Assembly (NCBI GenBank): GCA_014843695.1 | Contig: CM026391.1 | Coordinates: forward strand, 18,334,255 to 18,398,254 | DNA: 64,000 nucleotides | Source of the DNA: Archivesica marissinica | Taxonomy: Eukaryota > Mollusca > Bivalvia > Venerida > Vesicomyidae | Direction of reading: 5' to 3' | Shown here: positions 55,666 through 64,000 of the stretch, piece after piece | How positions within the stretch are numbered: position 1 is the stretch's first letter | How the letters are laid out: each line of letters opens with the position of its first letter | The notes under the pieces: model-generated | Told to the model about the DNA's origin: nothing | The model's input: the letters and a program-made list of their open reading frames with translations, nothing else | The model's database searches: none | Position numbers and translations under genes: made by a program

Positions 55666-58600
55666 TGTATATTCCATTCTACATGTCGTGTATTTGGGGA
55701 TATTGTTGAGATACCTTGTACTTCACTGTGTATTCCATTCTATATGTCGTGTATCGGAGGATACCCTGTACTTCACTGTGTATTCCATTCTATATGTCGT
55801 GTATCGGGGGATACCTTGTACTTCACTGTGTATTCCATTCTATATGTCGTGTATCGGGGGATACCCTGTACTTCACTGTGTATTCCATTCTATATGTCAT
55901 GTATTTGGGGATATTGTGAGATACCTTGTACTTCACTGTGTATTCCATTCTATATGTCGTGTATTTGGGGATATTGTGAGATACCTTGTACTTCACTGTG
56001 TATTCCATTCTATATGTCGTGTGTTGTGAGATACCTTGTACTTCACTGTGTATTCCATTCTATATGTCGTGTATTTGGGGATATTGTGAGATACCTTGTA
56101 CTTCACTGTGTATTCCATTCTATATGTCATGTATTTGGGGGATATTGTGAGATACCCTGTACTTCACTGTGTATTCCATTCTATATGTCGTGTATTTGGG
56201 GATATTGTGAGATACCTTGTACTTCACTGTGTATTCCATTCTATATGTCGTGTATTTGGGGATATTGTGAGATACCTTGTACTTCACTGTGTATTCCATT
56301 CTATATGTCATGTATTTGGGGGATATTGTGAGATACCCTGTACTTCACTGTGTATTCCATTCTATATGTCGTGTATTTGGGGATATTGTGAGATACCTTT
56401 TACTTCACTGTGTATTCCATTCTATATGTCGTGTATTTGGGGATACCTTGTACTTCACTGTGTATTCCAATCTATATGTCGTGTATTTGGGGATACCTTG
56501 TACTTCACTGTGTATTCCATTCTATATGTCGTGTGTTGTGAGATACCTTGTACTTCACTGTGTATTCCATTCTATATGTCGTGTATTTGGGGATACCTTG
56601 TACTTCACTGTGTATTCCATTCTATATGTCGTGTGTTGTGAGATACCGTGTACTTCACTGTGTATTCCATTATATATGTCGTGTATTTGGGGATATTGTG
56701 AGATACCTTGTACTTCACTGTGTATTCCATTCTATGTGTCGTGTGTTGTGAGATATCTTGTACTTCACTGTGTATTCCATTCTATATGTCGTGTATCGGG
56801 GGATACCCTGTACTTCACTGTGTATTCCATTCTATATGTCGTGTATTTGGTGATATTGTTGAGATACCGTGTACTTCACTGTGTATTCCATTCTATGTGT
56901 CGTGTATTTGGGTATACCCTGTACTTCACTGTGTATTCCATTCTATATGTCGTGTATTTGGGTATACCCTGTACTTCACTGTGTATTCCATTCTATATGT
57001 CGTGTATTGGGGGATATTGTTGAGATACCTTGTACATCAATGTGTATTCCATTCTATATGTCGTGTATTTGGGGATACCCTGTACTTCACTGTGTATTCC
57101 ATTATATATGTCGTGTATTTGAGGATACCCTGTACTTCACTGTGTATTCCATTCTATATGTCGTGTATTTGGGGATACCCTGTACTTCACTGTGTATTCC
57201 ATTCTATATGTCGTGTATTTGGGGATACTCTGTACTTCACTGTGTATTCCATTCTATATGTCGTGTATTTGGGGATACCCTGTACTTCACTGTGTATTCC
57301 ATTCTATATGTCGTGTATTTGGGTATACACTGTACTTCACTGTGTATTCCATTCTATATGTCGTGTATTTGGGTATACCCTGTACTTCACTGTGTATTCC
57401 ATTCTATATGTCGTGTATTTGGGTATACCCTGTACTTCACTGTGTATTCCATTCTATATGTCGTGTATTTGGGGATATTGTGAGATACCCTGTACTTCAC
57501 TGTGTATTCCATTCTATATGTCGTGTATTTGGGAATACCTTGTACTTCACAGTGTATTCCATTCTATATGTCGTGTATTTGGGAATACCTTGTACTTCAC
57601 TGTGTATTCCATTCTATATGTCGTGTATTTGGGAATACCTTGTACTTCACTGTGTATTCCATTCTATATGTCGTGTATTTGGGAATACCTTGTACTTCAC
57701 TGTGTATTCCATTCTATATGTCGTGTATTTGGGGATATTGTGAGATACCCTGTACTTCACTGTGTATTCCATTCTATATGTCGTGTATTTGGGTATACCT
57801 TGTACTTCACTGTGTATTCCATTCTATATGTCGTGTATTTGGGAATACCTTGTACTTCACTGTGTATTCCATTCTATATGTCGTGTATTTGGGGATACAT
57901 TGTACTTCACTGTGTATTCCATTCTATATGTCGTGTGTTGTGAGATACCGTGTACTTCACTGTGTATTCCATTCTATATGTCGTGTATTTGGGGATATTG
58001 TGAGATACCTTGTACTTCACTGTGTATTCCATTCTATATGTCGTGTATTTGGGGATATTGTGAGATACCTTGTACTTCACTGTGTATTCCATTCTATGTG
58101 TCGTGTGTTGTGAGATATCTTGTACTTCACTGTGTATTCCATTCTATATGTCGTGTATTTGGGGATATTGTGAGATACCTTGTACTTCACTGTGTATTCC
58201 ATTCTATATGTCGTGTATTTGGGGATATTGTGAGATACCTTGTACTTCACTGTGTATTCCATTGTATATGTCGTGTATTTGGAGATATTGTGAGATACCT
58301 TGTACTTCACTGTGTATTCCATTCTATGTGTCGTGTGTTGTGAGATATCTTGTACTTCACTGTGTATTCCATTCTATATGTCGTGTATCGGGGGATACCC
58401 TGTACTTCACTGTGTATTCCATTATATATGTCGTGTATTTGGTGATATTGTTGAGATACCGTGTACTTCACTGTGTATTCCATTCTATATGTCGTGTATT
58501 TGGGTATACCCTGTACTTCACTGTGTATTCCATTCTATATGTCGTGTATTTGGGTATACCCTGTACTTCACTGTGTATTCCATTCTATATGTCGTGTATT

Positions 58601-61600
58601 GGGGGATATTGTTGAGATACCTTGTACATCAATGTGTATTCCATTCTATATGTCGTGTATTTGGGGATACCCTGTACTTCACTGTGTATTCCATTCTATA
58701 TGTCGTGTATTTGGGGATACCCTGTACTTCACTGTGTATTCCATTCTATATGTCGTGTATTTGGGATACCCTGTACTTCACTGTGTATTCCATTCTATAT
58801 GTCGTGTATTTGGGATACCCTGTACTTCACTGTGTATTCCATTCTATATGTCGTGTATTGTGAGATACCTTGTACTTCACTGTGTATTCCATTCTATATG
58901 TCGTGTATTTGGGGATACCCTGTACTTCACTGTGTATTCCATTCTATATGTCGTGTATTGTGGGATACCCTGTACTTCACTGTGTATTCCATTCTATATG
59001 TCGTGTATTTGGGGATACCCTGTACTTCACTGTGTATTCCATTCTATATGTCGTGTATTTGGGTATACCCTGTACTTCACTGTGTATTCCATTCTATATG
59101 TCGTGTATTTGGGATACCCTGTACTTCACTGTGTATTCCATTCTATATGTCGTGTATTTGGGGATATTGTGAGATACCCTGTACTTCACTGTGTATTCCA
59201 TTCTATATGTCGTGTATTTGGGGATATTGTGAGATACCCTGTACTTCACTGTGTATTCCATTCTATATGTCGTGTATTTGGGAATACCTTGTACTTCACT
59301 GTGTATTCCATTCTATATGTCGTGTATTTGGGAATACCTTGTACTTCACTGTGTATTCCATTCTATATGTCGTGTATTTGGGAATACCTTGTACTTCACT
59401 GTGTATTCCATTCTATATGTCGTGTATTTGGGAATACCTTGTACTTCACTGTGTATTCCATTCTATATGTCGTGTATTTGGGGATACCTTGTACTTCACT
59501 GTGTATTCCATTCTATATGTCGTGTATTTGGGGATATTGTGAGATACCCTGTACTTCACTGTGTATTCCATTCTATATGTCGTGTATTTGGGTATACCTT
59601 GTACTTCACTGTGTATTCCATTCTATATGTCGTGTATTTGGGGATATTGTGAGATACCTTGTACTTCACTGTGTATTCCATTCTATGTGTCGTGTGTTGT
59701 GAGATATCTTGTACTTCACTGTGTATTCCATTCTATATGTCGTGTATCGGGGGATACCCTGTACTTCACTGTGTATTCCATTCTATATGTCGTGTATTTG
59801 GTGATATTGTTGAGATACCGTGTACTTCACTGTGTATTCCATTCTATATGTCGTGTATTTGGGTATACCCTGTACTTCACTGTGTATTCCATTCTATATG
59901 TCGTGTATTTGGGTATACCCTGTACTTCACTGTGTATTCCATTCTATATGTCGTGTATTGGGGGATATTGTTGAGATACCTTGTACATCAATGTGTATTC
60001 CATTCTATATGTCGTGTATTTGGGGATACCCTGTACTTCACTGTGTATTCCATTCTATATGTCGTGTATTTGGGGATACCCTGTACTTCACTGTGTATTC
60101 CATTCTATATGTCGTGTATTTGGGTATACCCTGTACTTCACTGTGTATTCCATTCTATATGTCGTGTATTTGGGTATACCCTGTACTTCACTGTGTATTC
60201 CATTCTATATGTCGTGTATTGGGGGATATTGTTGAGATACCTTGTACATCAATGTGTATTCCATTCTATATGTCGTGTATTTGGGGATACCCTGTACTTC
60301 ACTGTGTATTCCATTCTATATGTCGTGTATTTGGGGATACCCTGTACTTCACTGTGTATTCCATTCTATATGTCGTGTATTGGGGATATTGTGAGATACC
60401 TGTACTTCACTGTGTATTCCATTCTATATGTCGTGTATTTGGGGATATTGTGAGATACCTGTACTTCACTGTGTATTCCATTCTATATGTCGTGTATTTG
60501 GGAATACCTTGTACTTCACTGTGTATTCCATTCTATATGTCGTGTATTTGGGAATACCTTGTACTTCACTGTGTATTCCATTCTATATGTCGTGTATTTG
60601 GGAATACCTTGTACTTCACTGTGTATTCCATTCTATATGTCGTGTATTTGGGGATACCTTGTACTTCACTGTGTATTCCATTCTATATGTCGTGTATTTG
60701 GGGATATTGTGAGATACCTTGTACTTCACTGTGTATTCCATTCTATATGTCGTGTATTTGGGAATACCTTGTACTTCACTGTGTATTCCATTCTATATGT
60801 CGTGTATTTGGGGATATTGTGAGATACCTTGTACTTCACTGTGTATTCCATTCTATATGTCGTGTATTTGGGGATATTGTGAGATACCGTGTACTTCACT
60901 GTGTATTCCATTCTATATGTCGTGTATTTGGGGATATTGTTGAGATACCTTGTACTTCACTGTGTATTCCATTCTATATGTCGTGTATTTGGGGATATTG
61001 TGAGATACCTTGTACTTCACTGTGTATTCCATTCTATATGTCGTGTATTTGGGGATATTGTGAGAAACCTTGTACTTCACTGTGTATTCCATTCTATATG
61101 TCGTGTATTTGGGGATATTGTTGAGATACCTTGTACTTCACTGTGTATTCCATTCTATATGTCGTGTGTTGTGAGATACCTTGTACTTCACTGTGTATTC
61201 CATTCTATATGTCGTGTATTGGGGGATATTGTTGAGATACCGTGTACTTCACTGTGTATTCCATTCTATATGTCGTGTATTGGGGGATATTGGTGAGATA
61301 CCTTGTACTTCACTGTGTATTCCATTCTATATGTCGTGTATTTGCGGATATTGTTGAGATACCGTGTACCTCACTGTGTATTCCATTCTATATGTCGTGT
61401 ATTTGGGAATACCTTGTACTTCACTGTGTATTCCATTCTATATGTCGTGTATTTGGAGATACCTTGTACTTCACTGTGTATTCCATTCTATATGTCGTGT
61501 ATTTGGGTATACCCTGTACTTCACTGTGTATTCCATTCTATATGTCGTGTATTTGGGGATACCCTGTACTTCACTGTGTATTCCATTCTATATGTCGTGT

Positions 61601-64000
61601 ATTTGGGGATACCCTGTACTTCACTGTGTATTCCATTCTATATGTCGTGTATTTGGGGATACCTTGTACTTCACTGTGTATTCCATTCTATATGTCGTGT
61701 ATTTGGGGATACCTTGTACTTCACTGTGTATTCCATTCTATATGTCGTGTATTTGGGGATACCTGTACTTCACTGTGTATTCCATTCTATATGTCGTGTA
61801 TTTGGGGATACCCTGTACTTCACTGTGTATTCCATTCTATATGTCGTGTATTTGGGTATACCTTGTACTTCACTGTGTATTCCATTCTATATGTCGTGTA
61901 TTTGGGGATATTGTGAGATACCCTGTACTTCACTGTGTATTCCATTCTATATGTCGTGTATTTGGGGATATTGTGAGATACCCTGTACTTCACTGTGTAT
62001 TCCATTCTATATGTCGTGTATTTGGGAATACCTTGTACTTCACTGTGTATTCCATTCTATATGTCGTGTATTTGGGAATACCTTGTACTTCACTGTGTAT
62101 TCCATTCTATATGTCGTGTATTTGGGAATACCTTGTACTTCACTGTGTATTCCATTCTATATGTCGTGTATTTGGGGATACCTTGTACTTCACTGTGTAT
62201 TCCATTCTATATGTCGTGTATTTGGGAATACCTTGTACTTCACTGTGTATTCCATTCTATATGTCGTGTATTTGGGAATACCTTGTACTTCACTGTGTAT
62301 TCCATTCTATATGTCGTGTATTTGGGGATACCTTGTACTTCACTGTGTATTCCATTCTATATGTCGTGTATTTGGAATACCTTGTACTTCACTGTGTATT
62401 CCATTCTATATGTCGTGTATTTGGGGATACCTTGTACTTCACTGTGTATTCCATTCTATATGTCGTGTATTTGGGGATATTGTGAGATACCTTGTACTTC
62501 ACTGTGTATTCCATTCTATATGTCGTGTATTTGGGAATACCTTGTACTTCACTGTGTATTCCATTCTATATGTCGTGTATTTGGGGATATTGTGAGATAC
62601 CTTGTACTTCACTGTGTATTCCATTCTATATGTCGTGTATTTGGGGATATTGTGAGATACCGTGTACTTCACTGTGTATTCCATTCTATATGTCGTGTAT
62701 TTGGGGATATTGTTGAGATACCTTGTACTTCACTGTGTATTCCATTCTATATGTCGTGTATTTGGGGATATTGTGAGATACCTTGTACTTCACTGTGTAT
62801 TCCATTCTATATGTCGTGTATTTGGGGATATTGTGAGATACCTTGTACTTCACTGTGTATTCCATTCTATATGTCGTGTATTTGGGGATATTGTGAGATA
62901 CCTTGTACTTCACTGTGTATTCCATTCTATATGTCGTGTGTTGTGAGATACCTTGTACTTCACTGTGTATTCCATTCTATATGTCGTGTATTGGGGATAT
63001 TGTGAGATACCGTGTACTTCACTGTGTATTCCATTCTATATGTCGTGTATTGGGGATATGGTGAGATACCTTGTACTTCACTGTGTATTCCATTCTATAT
63101 GTCGTGTATTTGGGATATTGTTGAGATACCTTGTACTTCACTGTGTATTCCATTCTATATGTCGTGTATTTGGATACCTTGTACTTCACTGTGTATTCCA
63201 TTCTATATGTCGTGTATTTGGAGATACCTTGTACTTCACTGTGTATTCCATTCTATATGTCGTGTATTTGGGGATACCTTGTACTTCACTGTGTATTCCT
63301 TCTATATGTCGTGTATTTGGGTATACCTTGTACTTCACTGTGTATTCCATTCTATATGTCGTGTATTTGGGAATACCTTGTACTTCACTGTGTATTCCAT
63401 TCTATATGTCGTGTATTTGGGTATACCTTGTACTTCACTGTGTATTCCATTCTATATGTCGTGTATTTGGGGATATTGTTGAGATACCTTGTACTTCACT
63501 GTGTATTCCATTCTATATGTCGTGTATTTGGGGATATTGTGAGATACCTTGTACTTCACTGTGTATTCCATTCTATATGTCGTGTATTTGGTGATATTGT
63601 TGAGATACCTTGTACTTCACTGTGTATTCCATTCTATATGTCGTGTATTTGGTGATATTGTGAGATACCTTGTACTTCACTGTGTATTCCATTCTATATG
63701 TCGTGTATTTGGGGTTATTGGTGAGATACCTTGTACTTCACTGTGTATTCCATTCTATATGTCGTGTATTTGGTGATATTGTTGAGATACCTTGTACTTC
63801 ACTGTGTATTCCATTCTATATGTCGTGTATTTGGGTATACCTTGTACTTCACTGTGTATTCCATTCTATATGTCGTGTACTTGGGGATATTGTTGAGATA
63901 CCGTGTACTTCACTGTGTATTCCATTCTATATGTCGTGTATTTGGGGATATTGTGAGATACCTTGTACTTCACTGTGTATTCCATTCTATATGTCGTGTA
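55666..64000. repeat. Very large mosaic minisatellite, 50/60-bp units, continues past the window
   Basis: Unit CCTTGTACTTCACTGTGTAT, TCCATTCTATATGTCGTGTA, then either TTTGGGGATA (50 bases) or TTTGGGGATATTGTGAGATA (60 bases), with shorter TTGTGAGATA and TATCGGGGGATA forms. About 155 units over 8.3 kb. Larger blocks are duplicated: rare ACATCAATGTG units at 57034, 58626, 59986 and 60246, and identical stretches 1773 bases apart (60719-60943 and 62492-62716). Confidence 0.98.

Overview
The window is animal nuclear DNA, AT-rich, with one clear host gene and a very heavy load of repeats. There are no operons, ribosome binding sites or other prokaryotic features. The mix of tRNA-derived SINEs, one of them with a V-SINE-like core, L2/CR1-type LINE remnants, TIR elements and very many minisatellites fits a marine invertebrate. 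A mollusc is my best guess (inference). I cannot name the species.

Layout. 1-9.8 kb: a 39-bp satellite (1-1953), a SINE-derived 120-bp triplicate, a 45-bp satellite with a 135-bp higher-order period, then SINE copies and a hairpin element. 9.8-17.6 kb: a decayed LINE, a foldback AT-rich element, and a 1.29-kb segment present three times in tandem whose junctions cut a SINE. 17.8-18.8 kb: an intronless seven-transmembrane receptor gene on the minus strand, the only confident host gene. 20.1-27.1 kb: a 50/26-bp mosaic satellite, a 44-bp satellite interrupted by a small TA-flanked element, and a 2.7-kb array bounded by inverted termini and invaded by an L2-like LINE. 27.4-45.4 kb: interspersed elements (SINEs with target-site duplications, TIR elements, palindromes) plus 24-bp, 4-bp and 36-bp arrays. 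45.4-49.5 kb: a 36-bp satellite and a 22-bp satellite. 49.5-54.5 kb: SINEs, one nested in another with a perfect 14-bp duplication. 54.5-64 kb: a 45-bp array, then a 50/60-bp array that runs off the window end.

SINE families are called A to E here. A has a tRNA-Thr-like head. B has a head carrying a CAG anticodon-position triplet. C has a core like the V-SINE superfamily. D and E have other tRNA-like heads. A, one D subtype and E end in one type of 3' tail; B and C end in another. This suggests two LINE partners.

The main theme is tandem arrays growing out of mobile-element ends or interiors. The clearest case is at 33636-34796, where one terminal repeat of a small TIR element, seen in single-copy form at 16932-17124, has become about 27 copies. 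Most long reading frames in the window come from satellites whose period is a multiple of three; I do not call them genes.
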